Shown piece after piece: positions 23,301 through 33,456 of a stretch of 64,000 nucleotides of DNA; within the stretch, counting starts at the first letter, position 1; every line of letters starts with the position of its first letter. A program made the translations under genes and the position numbers. The notes below the pieces were generated by a model, which saw nothing but the letters and a program-made list of their open reading frames with translations, had not been told where the DNA came from and did no database searches. Origin of the DNA: Takakia lepidozioides (taxonomy: Eukaryota > Streptophyta > Takakiopsida > Takakiales > Takakiaceae); assembly GCA_030704615.1 (NCBI GenBank), contig CM060732.1, positions 13,206,001 through 13,270,000 of the forward strand. The letters run 5' to 3'.

Positions 23301-25761
23301 ACCCGCACCAGGTGCTACCCTCCTCTCCGCCCCCCCCCCCCCTGTGTCTGTCGCCCTCTCTGCCACTCCTCCTCAACCATGTGATCCCCCCGCCTCTGCA
23401 CTTCTTCCATTATTTGCTCCCCCAGAAGTGGCTACCCTCGTCTCACCGCATGCTATCCCATAGGACTCATCTCCCTCCTCGCATGAGTTTTCTTTTTGTG
23501 CTCCCCCCTCATCTGGTACTGCTTTTGTGTGTATCACTGCTCCCTCCCTTTCTAATCTCCCTTTAGCCCTGGCAGCCCCCACCTCTACTCCCGATTTTTT
23601 GTCTGCTCCCCCAGATCTGCCTTCTACGAAGCATGCATCCGTGTGTGACCCTGGTCCCCCCCTGTCTGCCCCTGACTTCCACTCTTCTTCCCCACATCTG
23701 TCTGCTCTCTCGCATGCTACTGTGACTCCCTCCGGTCCCCCCTTAGTGCTCCATCACCCGAGGTGTCATCCCCCAACGTTGTTCCCGATGTCATGCCTGC
23801 TCCCCTCCATGTATATGCTCTGTCGCGGGCTGTTGTGTCTCTCTGTGGTCCTTCAGTCTCTGCCCTTGTCCAATCACCTCTTTCAACTCATCCCGAGTCT
23901 GTGTGTACTTCCCACATGGAGAGGGAGGATGTGCCAAGAATGGTGGATCCAACTACCAAGTCCAGCAGATTTGCAGCTGTTTCCAGTCCTCTGCCGACGA
24001 CACAGGTTGAGGTTATTTCAACGTTGGTGACCCCTGAACGCCAGTCATTGGCAAGGAACACCGAATTGGCAACGGAGGGGTTTGTTCCGCCCATGTCAGT
24101 TTTCCTAGGTGCACCCGCGTATCATGCACAGGCCATCCCGTTGATATCCGCACTCGCAGATAGTCTGGTCTCCCCCACAGCAGAGCGCTTACTCCAGCCC
24201 CCTGGTACTGCTCCCATCGCTTCCACAGATCCTTGGAATATTGAATTGGGGGTCACCCCTGGCTCCACATTCACCACGGGTCTGATGGTGCCTGCGCCTA
24301 TGGTTTCTGCTCCAATCCCCCTGCACATGGGTTTGACCTCCGGCAAACCATCATCTGGCCCAGTAGCAGGTCGAACACGGCATAGGGTTGTTGCAAAAAC
24401 TTCGGGACGCCAATTGAACCTGCAGGGCATGGAGCAGGTGGATCAGAAAGAAACAAAGGATAAGGGGAAGGAGAAGGAACACATGAAGGGCAAGGGGGAA
24501 CAGACCGGAGAGGGGATCGGCAAGGGGAAGCAAAGACCCCCGAAGGATGAGGGGGAGCCGAAGCGATGTGGGGGAGGGAGGAGATCAACCGTGCAGCTGA
24601 GGGGGAAAGTAAAGCTATCACCAAAACAGGGAAGAAACGGAAGGCGAAATCTGGTCGGCCAGAAGTCACTAAGTAAGTGGGCCAGGGCTTCCAACGACCA
24701 AGGGGGGGACCAAATTCGTGGTGAGTACATTCAGCAGGGCTTATACACATGATAGGGGGATGATATGGTTGCTTGAAAACACCCTTAACAGTTAATTGTC
24801 TGCCTGTGTGACTTCGTGAGCTTGTGTACAATGCATAAACCAGAATAGACTGAGGGAAAAGCTCCCAGAGGACAAGGGCTGCCTTGTTTTCTTCAAAGGC
24901 ACTCCACAGGAGTTCATTCTAGGTTCATGGGATTATCTACGGTTGTCAAAATTGTATGGGGAAGCGAGGGATGGAGGGGTGTTTTTGTATGCCAATATTT
25001 TGCAGCTATCCCTGGAGGAGAGTAATCGTTGGTGGTGGGCTGTGATGGACATACTGATATGGACGGCTTTGGAGCCATCATCCAAGGATGACCTTCACAG
25101 GATTTCCAAAGGGCTTGTAAATGATTGGGTAATTGAGAAGTGCCTAGGGAAGGATCCAGATAAGGTTCAGACATGGTTCGTCCCCTTATGCTTTGGGTAC
25201 GTCCCTCAATCCTCTTATTTTGCAGCTTTGACCAACTTTGATTTGATTTGGAGAATGGAAAGCATTAGTCTGGCCTCAAACACATGTGCGTTCTGCAGGG
25301 GCCATTGGAGTTTGATGGTTTTTGATAAGTCCATGTTTGTGCATCTGAATTCCATGACATCATTCAAATCCCATAGCCAACTTGCCTTTGAAACGAGTCT
25401 TCACACTTTTAGAGCATACCTACACAAAGCCGAACCGGACTCAGTACTTTGGAATGAAATAATGGCATGGGAGTGGCTGGAACCTGAGGTGCCACAACAA
25501 CCAAGCGGCTGGGAGTGTGGCTACTTTGTAATGACTTTCATACAGAAATATTTGGAGACCAAAATCACAAAAAAATGGGGGGCAACTTTTACAGCGGATT
25601 GGTTTATATGTGAGTACGCAATATCAAAGCAGGATTTTCTTTGTGGATGGATAGTGGATAATTGGGATGATGCAGATTTGCAGCGTAGACTATCGCATGT
25701 GCATGCCTCGGATGCTGAGGATGTAGCTATTGTATCTCCATTCCCCACAAAAAAAAAATGA
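20381..25761 (+). pseudogene. MULE-borne zinc finger + ULP1-like protease gene, with stops
   Basis: The ATG at 20381 opens an exon with a BED/C2H2-like finger (CKFCGRPMKDKVRLNRHVIDW, shortened to the core C-x2-C-x11/12-H) near 20555-20625. The same frame continues to a GT donor after 21454 but is cut by TAG at 20666 and 20798. Next come an exon from 21565, coding pieces at 22050-22640, a Pro/Ala-rich section (about 22700-24300) and a basic Lys/Gly section to about 24718. The last exon, about 24844-25761, is a C48 (ULP1/SENP) peptidase: GHWSLMVFD with the catalytic His, then Gln and Cys in PQQPSGWECGYFVM. The usual Asp after the His is Asn (HLNSM). Such enzymes cleave SUMO-like proteins. A role in transposition is only inferred from co-occurrence with MULEs. 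Confidence 0.65.
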
Positions 25762-25804
25762 AGCTTGTCCTCCTCTTTGTAATCCCTTTGTGCCTTCTTT
25801 GGTG

Positions 25805-26240
25805 TCCACTGTGTTGTGAAGGGGATGAAGAGGTGAGGGGATCCTTGAGGTGGATCAGACAACCAGGGATGAGGGGGGGCCAGGGGGGTCAGGGGGATCA
25901 GGGGATCAGGGGGCTCAGGTTCAGGGCGGTCGGGGGATGAGGGGATGAAGAAGACAAGGGATTGTACAAGGGGTTAGCGGGGATCGGGGAAGCAGGGGAA
26001 CGGGTGGGGAGAACAGGGGATCAGGGAACCAAGGGAATGGTTGGGGAGATCAGGGGATTAGGGAAGCAGGGGAACCGGCCGGGAGAAGAGGGGATCAGGG
26101 AACCAGGGGGACGGGTGGGGAGATCAGGGGATCATGGAGGGAATGTCAGGAGCTGGACGGGGGATAAGGGGATGAGGGGACCACGGGGTGAGGGGATGAG
26201 GGACGACAGGTTTCGAATCGGGGGATCGGGGGATTACTGG
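25805..26240. repeat. GGGGATC-rich spacer of the MULE
   Basis: Dense irregular repeats of GGGGATCAGG, GGGGATGAGG and GGGGAACGG on the plus strand immediately after the ULP stop codon. The sequence is G-run rich and could form G-quadruplexes. The word orientation is opposite to that of the left TIR. Confidence 0.8.
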
Positions 26241-26418
26241 TGAAAAGTCGCGTGTGAAGGGGCAAGTTGTGAAAGGTCATGTCCATGTTTTGCACTATGA
26301 AAGGTCACGTCCCTTGCATGTACGAGTGGTGCATAAGCATGCAACAAAAACTGAAAAATAAGCCCCAAAGCAAAATTTGAAATTTGCCCAACAATGGCGG
26401 AGACCCCAGAGTCGGAAG

Positions 26419-26823
26419 ATGACCCAGAGCCCACAAACTTTCGCTTTAGTCCAAGACAGTGTCATTTGCTCTGAAAGGGACGATGATACTGAAGCATCGG
26501 TTTTATGGTGCACTGCCTTGCAAATGCAATGGTATCCTCCTTTTCAAATGGAGAACTTTGAACTGGTGGCTTCACGTTGGAAGCGAATGTATAATGGTTA
26601 TGAGACAGAATGGCTTTCAAAACCACATATACGGTGTCCGATATGTTATATACACTATGGGAATCCAAATGGTTCCCACCGAGGTCACCACAAATGTCTC
26701 CCATACCACTGTGAATCGCACAAAACATCATGGGTCACTGAACACAAGGCGCTGGCTTCAATAATTGCCCCGCCGGATGACAACCACACTGCCTTGTTGA
26801 GCGAACTCTTTGGGTGTACATAG
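26419..26823 (+). CDS. Unknown ORF inside the MULE
   Basis: An ATG at 26419 opens a 134-codon frame (the frame itself extends back to 26377). It contains Cys and His clusters, for example CPICYIHYGN followed by HRGHHKCLPYHCESHK, which could bind zinc. Unlike the surrounding spacer it is not built from GGGGATC words and has ordinary composition. No family is recognised. It lies between the ULP-like gene and the transposase, and could be a third element-encoded protein or captured host sequence. Confidence 0.4.
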   Translation: MTQSPQTFALVQDSVICSERDDDTEASVLWCTALQMQWYPPFQMENFELVASRWKRMYNGYETEWLSKPHIRCPICYIHYGNPNGSHRGHHKCLPYHCESHKTSWVTEHKALASIIAPPDDNHTALLSELFGCT

Positions 26824-27095
26824 GGGAGCAGTGCACGGTGAAGGGGACCGGACATATAAGTCCATTGTAAAGCCGCAGGGGATGGGGGGATGAGGGGGAG
26901 CAGTGAATGGGAAGGGGATCACGGGGAGCTGAGCACAACCTCGGGAAGCAACGGTGTGAGGGGGCCAGCTTTGAGAAGGGGGATCAGGGAACCTCTGCCA
27001 TTTCAGGGGAGCAGAGGCCGAAGCACTACAAGAAGAGGGGGATGATGGGAGGAGAGGCATGATGGGAGGAGAGGCATGATGGGAGGAGGGGAGCA
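26824..27095. repeat. G-rich spacer with 17-bp tandem repeats
   Basis: GGGGAGC and GGGGATC words continue here. At about 27044 the 17-bp unit GATGGGAGGAGAGGCAT repeats with starts at 27044, 27061 and 27078, the last copy partial. Confidence 0.75.
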
Positions 27096-27428
27096 GTGTG
27101 CTTGCAATGCAAAAAATGTGGCAGGGAATGCACTTGAGACTGGTGGCAACCGTTTTTCAGTATTGGAATTCAGGACTGTTAATTTAAGTGGGCGGTAATT
27201 TGTGTTTTGAACATCACTGCAAATGCATGCATATAGGCTCAATTGCAATAAAAATCATCCACATCTCCTTCATTCCATTGTGAATCACATAACACATGCG
27301 TCACTGAACATAGCTTCAGCCATTTTGAATAATGAGAAATTGTTTGATACCAAATGCTTCGATGAGAATGCAATATCAGGGAAATCAGCAATCTGAATGG
27401 GAGCACGAGAGCATAAACCTGCTTGCTC

Positions 27429-30400
27429 TCAACCCTTCAATCTGGGACGCCCAACTTGACGAAGTGCATGCAAAATAGACGAAGATGGAGGGATTGCTGA
27501 GACTTTTTTGGATCTAAGACGTCTTGATTTCCGTGACATAGAAACCTCTACCCAATCCTTTCTTCTCTTCAAACTCATTCCCGATCCATCCTGAACACGT
27601 TCAAACCTACTTACAAGATGTGGATGGAGAAGACCCATGGCCATGCGTGTGGCCATTTGCGTTAGTTTTCCTCTCGTGACATGAAGGTCACTCAAAAAGA
27701 TGGTTCTGAAGGGCCATGTTACCTTTCACACAGACTTCCAAACCGAGCATCTCCTCTGCGATGGCCTTCATGACAGTTGCCTGCGATTCATGGCGGGGCT
27801 GCTGCTCCCCTAAGACATTGCCAGCCGGAACCGTGTCTGGTGCAGGGGGATCAATGCCACACATGGGATCTGTGTCACACAGGGGCTCCGCAGCGGACAG
27901 GGGATCAAGGTCGAGCAGCTTGGGCATGCCCCCATTGAGTGTCCCAAGTCGTGTTCCACAAGTTCGGACAATTAAACCCTCTGGTACATGTGGCCGCAAC
28001 ATCTTGAACACCTTCATTTGGTGCTTGCATAGGTTCCATTCCATGGCGTTAGGGCAGTCACAACAAGCCCACTCGGATGCTCGATTGCATATAGTGTATA
28101 CAGTGCCTGGAGAAGACATGCTTTTTACCTTCGCATGATCCCCCGTGTGCTCGGGCAATTCCACGTTGGATTCCGGTATCTGCCCAGCCATCCACACCGC
28201 ATTTTGCACGAAATGTTCCATCCTAGAGTTGTGAACGAACCCTTCAGCTTTCAAGGTCGAAATGTACCAGTAATGTGTGAGGAGGCTACCTGTTAGGATG
28301 TAGACCAACCAATCCAGTCGACGCCCATCCATTTTTCCCGTCTTGTTTGGGACAAACGCCTCTTCAAGTTCGCATGGTACGCTTCAATTCCAGCATCCGT
28401 ATCTTGTCCGACATGTGGGATATTTCGAGCTCCAACAACCCACATGTCCACTTTCAGGATCCACCATTTGTGGATATACAAGAAGAACAGTTTAGCTGCG
28501 GGATACCTTGTTTGTAACTCATACAATCTAAACATAGCCCAGGCCTGCGAAGAGTCACCAATGGGACCACATTTATTGTACATGATGTCACCCATACCTT
28601 ACAAGACATCGGCCCTTAACTGGGCATCCTTGATCTTCTCGATGGCATTCCTCAGCCAGGCCCTTCGAACATGCCAAAGGCACAGGAAAACCGGCACCCC
28701 TAGGAACGTATGCCTGAATCATCCACAAAACAGCATTAGCAAGGCCACTACAACACCACAATAGGACCACCACAAAATCAGATACAAGTAAGAATCTCTG
28801 ATAAGTGCTCCCTGCTCGTGATCCCCTGATCCCCTTTAACTGAACCCCTGATCCCCTTTGACTGAAACCCCTCATGTAGATCCGGTGAAGGCAATGAAAG
28901 GGGAATACATGAGCCCTCCTATGGCCAATGAAAGGCCGATAAAAATCACATTGTCGGATCAAACATGTGCTGGTCCTGATCCCCTGGTACCCTGAGTGTC
29001 CGAAGTCCCTGATCACTGATCCCATAATTGATCCCCTTTCACTGATCCCCCCATGCAACCTTGGACTCCTGGACCCTTGATCATTGTCGGATGTGAGATC
29101 TGCTGCTCTTGATCCCCTGCTACCCTCCCCTGGTCCCCTGATCCCTGATCCCATAATCGATCCCCTTTCACTGATCCCCCATGCAACCGTACACTCTTGG
29201 TCCCCTCTACACGGATCCCCTGGCAAGAAACATTGTGACTGTTCCCCTCTCAGTGCTCCCCTCATGCAGAATCAGGTAAGGCAATGGAAGTTCATCGGTA
29301 GGGGGGAGGGATTGAGAACAAACCGAATGGCGTTAATCTCAGCATTGGCATCATCCACAATGAATGCGTTGGGACGCCAATCCGGCTGATCGGCCTGGAG
29401 CCTTTGACGTAGAGCCAATATCCAACTTGACAAATCGTTGGCATTGTTTCTTGAAGATATTATGTATGCAACAGGGATGCCGTTCAGCCAAATGTCGAAG
29501 ACCATAAGAGTATACATGGCATACTGCACACAAAGACGAAAATGTGCAATGTAAGTACTTTTGTTTTGAAAATAGGCGAAACATTTTACTGAAATTAATG
29601 ACAAGAAATCACAGGAGGTGAACCCCGAACCCTGCAACCCCTTCTGTTCTCATTTTAGTATTATGTGATCCCCCCTGTGGGCTATGCTATGATCCCCTGG
29701 AAGGAGACCATCCCTCCATCATTCCTCTCTATAACTCCCCAAGGCATGCATTTGCTAAGTTGTCTTCCCTCCTGCCTGCGCACTCCTCACTACGAATCAC
29801 ACAAGTACACGTCATGGTCCCAAAATGGTCCCAACATATACAGAGCAGTATACATAATGGAGTTTGGCCTATGTGTCTAGTCCCCTAATGGGCTGAGGCA
29901 GCCGTGGTATCGAATCCGATAGGGGGATTAATAGGTCACTAGTGATGACCCAATGTCGTGATCCCCTGCACATCGGATAAGGCTATGGTCCCCCTGTGCC
30001 CCTGCTCTCCACTGATCCCCTTCACAATGAAAGATGCTATGCTCTCATGCTCCCAGGAGTCCATGCCGTCGATTCTACACACCTTGTGTTCATTCGTTCC
30101 GAAGGTTGCATCACAAGAGACGATACGTTTGTCACCCATTTGGAGCATTGTTTTTTTCTGAAATTCTGTTTGAATGCCAATGGCAAATTTGAGGTCAACA
30201 TTGCCGCACCGTGTTCCTCCAGCAGGGGCATTGGGCGTGTCCTCTTGATAGAAGAAAACACTCTGGGGCTGGGCCTCCTTCCACATCTTCAGACTGGTCC
30301 CCTCGTCCTTATGTCGCTTGAAAGTCTCACATGCCAGCTTGTCCATGATGTTTCTAATGTCATGCTCAAGCACAACATCATCACGACACCACTTCTCTCC

Positions 30401-31317
30401 ATTGACCTTGTTGTCAAATACCTATTGTTCATGTTGGGCCATGATTTCAGCAGGTGACAACCCAACACATATGCTATCCGTTATCCACATCTTAACCTCT
30501 TCACTAAGGTGAGGTGCGTGAGCGAAACGGGTGTTACTTGGAGTCGGGTCAATGTGGCCATGGCAGACCTTGTCACATCCATCAACATGGTTTTTGTTGT
30601 AGTATGTTATGACAGCAAGAGAAGGATCCAGGTAGCATCGTCCAATCCTAAACTGACAGAGGCAACCCCTCTTGATGGACTCTCCCTGAACGTCTTTCTT
30701 CCGTCTCGGCCCTTTGTGGTTGTTGTAAGAAGGCGATGAAACATCCAGCACACACCCTCTCCTGCCGTTCCTTCTCTTCAAAGAATGTTTATTGACAAGT
30801 ATTGCATTTGTGCGCTTGTCCTCAGGTCCATAAGAACAATGGAACCTGAACAATGATGAGAACTATGTCGGCGGAGTGGAATACTCGGAGCAAGAAAGCA
30901 TAGCATTTTGACAAAATAGAAGAGCAAACAATGCAAACAAGCAGCATGCCATTACAAAGAACACATAGAGACCATCTAGAAACCACAAAGGTGAAGGCGG
31001 ACTTTATGACAAGAGAGCAACTATTGGCCCTTAGAGCTAAGAGCTCGCCCTCCTCATGCTTTTCCTTTTCAGGCACCGTTCTGTTGAAGTGAGTGGGCGC
31101 CTCTGCCCTTTCTTCCTCCCCTCTCACAAAATCGTCGATCCTGCTCCAAGGAATGACTGCAACATCCGTATATACACGATGTCCACCTCCACTTGAAATA
31201 GTTGGAGTCCATATAAGCGACCTGTGGTTGAAGGAACCATTCGGGGGGATTTGCAACGTGCCACGCAGCTGTGATAGAAGGAATGACGTGCGCAACTCCG
31301 AAGATCCAGTCATGATG
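27429..31317 (-). pseudogene. MuDR-type MULE transposase with SWIM finger, disrupted
   Basis: Leftward gene. Coding pieces: a probable N-terminal exon from the ATG near 31317 to about 31030; about 30846-30083 (zinc-binding N-terminal domain, then the transposase start, with the first Asp in CDATFGTN); 29523-29324 (YTLMVFD, then Asp in IVDDANAEI); and 28713 to about 27690. The last piece has FLGVPVFLCLWHVRRAW, the likely catalytic Glu in GIEAYHANLK, and a SWIM finger WACCDCPNAMEWNLCKH at 28021-28090. Splice phases agree. In-frame stops occur at 30424-30422 (TAG) and 28601-28599 (TAA). Frameshifts occur near 28330 (an A run) and near 27700 (a T run). The family is MULE DDE transposases acting on the TIRs. 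This copy cannot make a full protein unless the defects are sequencing errors. Confidence 0.85.
28790..29270. repeat. GATCCCC-rich intron of the transposase gene
   Basis: Between coding pieces 29523-29324 and 28713 the plus strand repeats GATCCCCTGATCCCC, CACTGATCCCC and similar words. A block near 28999-29060 is echoed near 29130-29190 (CCATAATTGATCCCCTTTCA versus CCATAATCGATCCCCTTTCA). It is intronic, so the words do not serve coding here. Confidence 0.75.
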
Positions 31318-31715
31318 CCTGGCACCCCTGCATGAACAGTACACATCCACAGACCACACGCATCCTGCAGAAACAGTACACAGCAGCAAACTACACGCGC
31401 AAGTACAGCATACACGCGCGCAAAGAGGATCAAATCTGCGAGCAGCCGAAAACCCTAAATTTCAATACATCCACTCTGCTCATCTCACAGACCAAAATGG
31501 CGGGGGACGTGAATGGCCGTTGGATGGGGGAGGATGACATAGATGAACAGAATGATAGCCACGTGCAAACAACCCTGACATTTGACACGTGGAAGGGGGA
31601 TCGCTCCCGGGGGGGGGAAAGCGAAAGGATGGGGGATCACTCCAGGTGGTGTGGGGGATCAACGGAGAGGGGACCGCCATGGGGGGAACGATCACCTGTT
31701 CCGCCGGTCGGGGGG

Positions 31716-32556
31716 AGCGGCGACGTGTCGGGGGACCGCGCCGTGGATGGGAAGTGGGGATCGGCGGCGGGGGGAGCGCCACGTGCCGTCCGATGGGTGG
31801 AGGGGGATCAGATACTACATTGGACGGGGATCAACTGAGGGGGGGGGGGGGGGGGGGGGCGACATGTCGAGGATCGGGCCGAGGGGATCGACGGCGGGGG
31901 AGCGGGAGGATGGCAGGGGATGAGGGGTGGATGACACACAACATCCACTGTTTGTGAGGTCGGATGGATGCGCAGGGGATTGACGGTCTGGGGGAGCCGC
32001 ACGTGGCGGGCGATTAGGGTTGGGGGATCACTCCCAGTCCGGAAAGGGGATCAAGGCGCGTCGGGGGCGACGTCTCGGGGGAGCGCGCCGTGGATGGGAG
32101 GAGGGGATCGACGGTGGCGGGAGCGCCACGTGGCAATGGGCGCGTCATGGGGCCTTCATCCATTCAATTGAGGTTGGATGGATGGGGAGGGGATCGACGG
32201 TTCGGGGTAGCGCCACGTGGCTGGAGATGGGGGTGGGGGATCACTCCGGCACTGGAAGGGGGATCAACCCAATGAGGGGATCCACAACGGGGGGCCGCCA
32301 CGTGGCTGGAGATCGGGCGGTGCTGTGGGGCGCCGCGCGGCCAGCGATGGGGCGGGGGTCAGGGGTCCCGGGCGGCAGGCGGGCGGGCGGGCGGGTGGGG
32401 GCGGGGCAACGGGCGGAGGGGTGGGGATGATTTGACATGGGGCGTCCAGCTCGCCGACGAGGCTGCCGGAGCGGGGGTTCCCGGGTGTACCTCGCGGGCC
32501 GTACCCATCAGCTCCCACGCTTGCAATAAAATCAAGCCACATCCATATTGGGACCG
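31716..32556 (-). repeat. Right terminal inverted repeat of the MULE
   Basis: Reverse complement of 17418-18265. It carries GGGGATC words, CCACGTGGC G-boxes and a run of about 21 G at 31839-31859. The latter replaces a mixed C-rich stretch in the left copy. It lies upstream of the minus-strand transposase and probably holds its promoter. More GGGGATC words extend inward to about 31590 without clear TIR homology. Confidence 0.85.
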
Positions 32557-32565
32557 CGTGCTGCC
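32557..32565. repeat. Right target-site duplication of the MULE
   Basis: CGTGCTGCC directly follows the TIR end and matches the left CGCGCTGCC at 8 of 9 positions. The difference is a single C/T transition. Confidence 0.7.
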
Positions 32566-33456
32566 AATGCTACTTTACCCGCTCTGTTCATCCATAGGAT
32601 GTGTTTCGTTGGTCCTTGGCAGGACATTGCGTCCGCTGTGAGCACCTTTATGTAGAATGGGTAATAAATTGGAATAATGAATTAAAAATAATATTTTTTT
32701 TAATTTTTAAAGACTTTGTGTTTTGCTTTTTTCATTCGGGGTGGAGGGGAAAAAAGATATTAAAACAAGGCATACGGAGAAGGGAATCATATCCACAATC
32801 ACTTTACCACCTACCACGGGCCTACCCCTAAAGTTTTTCTTTTCAGTTTTTGGCTACCACCAAATCAGTAGCTCTGTTCCTCGACAAAATTTCCTAGGGG
32901 ATTTTTGGATTGAGGGTACATTCTTCAGCATTTCTGAGTAAGAATGGGATGGTGTAGATGTTCGCGGGCTCCCCTCATTTCAAGGGGGTTCACGTCACGT
33001 TTAAGGGCAGTATTCTTCATGGCGTGCAGGAAGTCTAAATCGCAGAATCCCGCCTACTCATGCTTCCGTCACTATGCGGCCAAGACCCAAAATGAGTATT
33101 TTCACTGTTTTTCCACCGTCGAAGGTGCCAATGAAGAAATAAGATGGGAGGTACAAATTATGAGTAGTCATTGGTAATCTTTGGACATAGGGTAGCCTCA
33201 CCAAGGCCCTTCTTTGTGTTTCAAGCCCTAAACTTGTGAGTTGCCCTCTTTCTTCCTTGTGTGTGCTCAAGCAAGCTCAAGACTCAAGACTACGAGTGGG
33301 CCGGTATGTCGGTACACACTGGTACGCCTATAGGTACGCTGGTCTTCATCTCTTGTTGCCTGCAGCCCAGCTCCAGCCAGCCTCCAAGCAAGCTCTCAAG
33401 GTACGCTGGTACAGAGGTACGCTGATACACCGTACAATTGGTACGCTGATACAATA
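32566..33456. other. Intergenic with GGTACGCTGGT motifs at its end
   Basis: No gene is seen. From 33300 to 33456 the short motif GGTACGCTGGTAC recurs, apparently a degenerate approach to the satellite array that follows. Confidence 0.5.

Larger units (their letters stand above)
17418..32556. mobile_element. 15.1-kb Mutator-like element (MULE) with long TIRs
   Basis: The ends are reverse complements starting CGGTCCCAATATGGATGTGG. Homology runs about 0.84 kb inward on each side, and 9-bp imperfect target duplications flank the element. Inside are two convergent genes: a plus-strand zinc-finger/ULP1-like gene (20381-25761) and a minus-strand MuDR-type transposase (about 31317-27429). A G-rich spacer and an orphan ORF lie between them. 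Mutator-like elements that carry a ULP1-type protease are known in plants (for example Arabidopsis Kaonashi/KI-MULE and melon CUMULE). The element is saturated with GATCCCC and GCTCCCC words on one strand or the other. Several nonsense codons and frameshifts suggest this copy is no longer autonomous. Confidence 0.88.

Noticed and set aside
31480-32540. Gly/Arg-rich ORFs in the right MULE end
   Set aside because: They are the reverse complement of the left TIR low-complexity frames and have no independent support.
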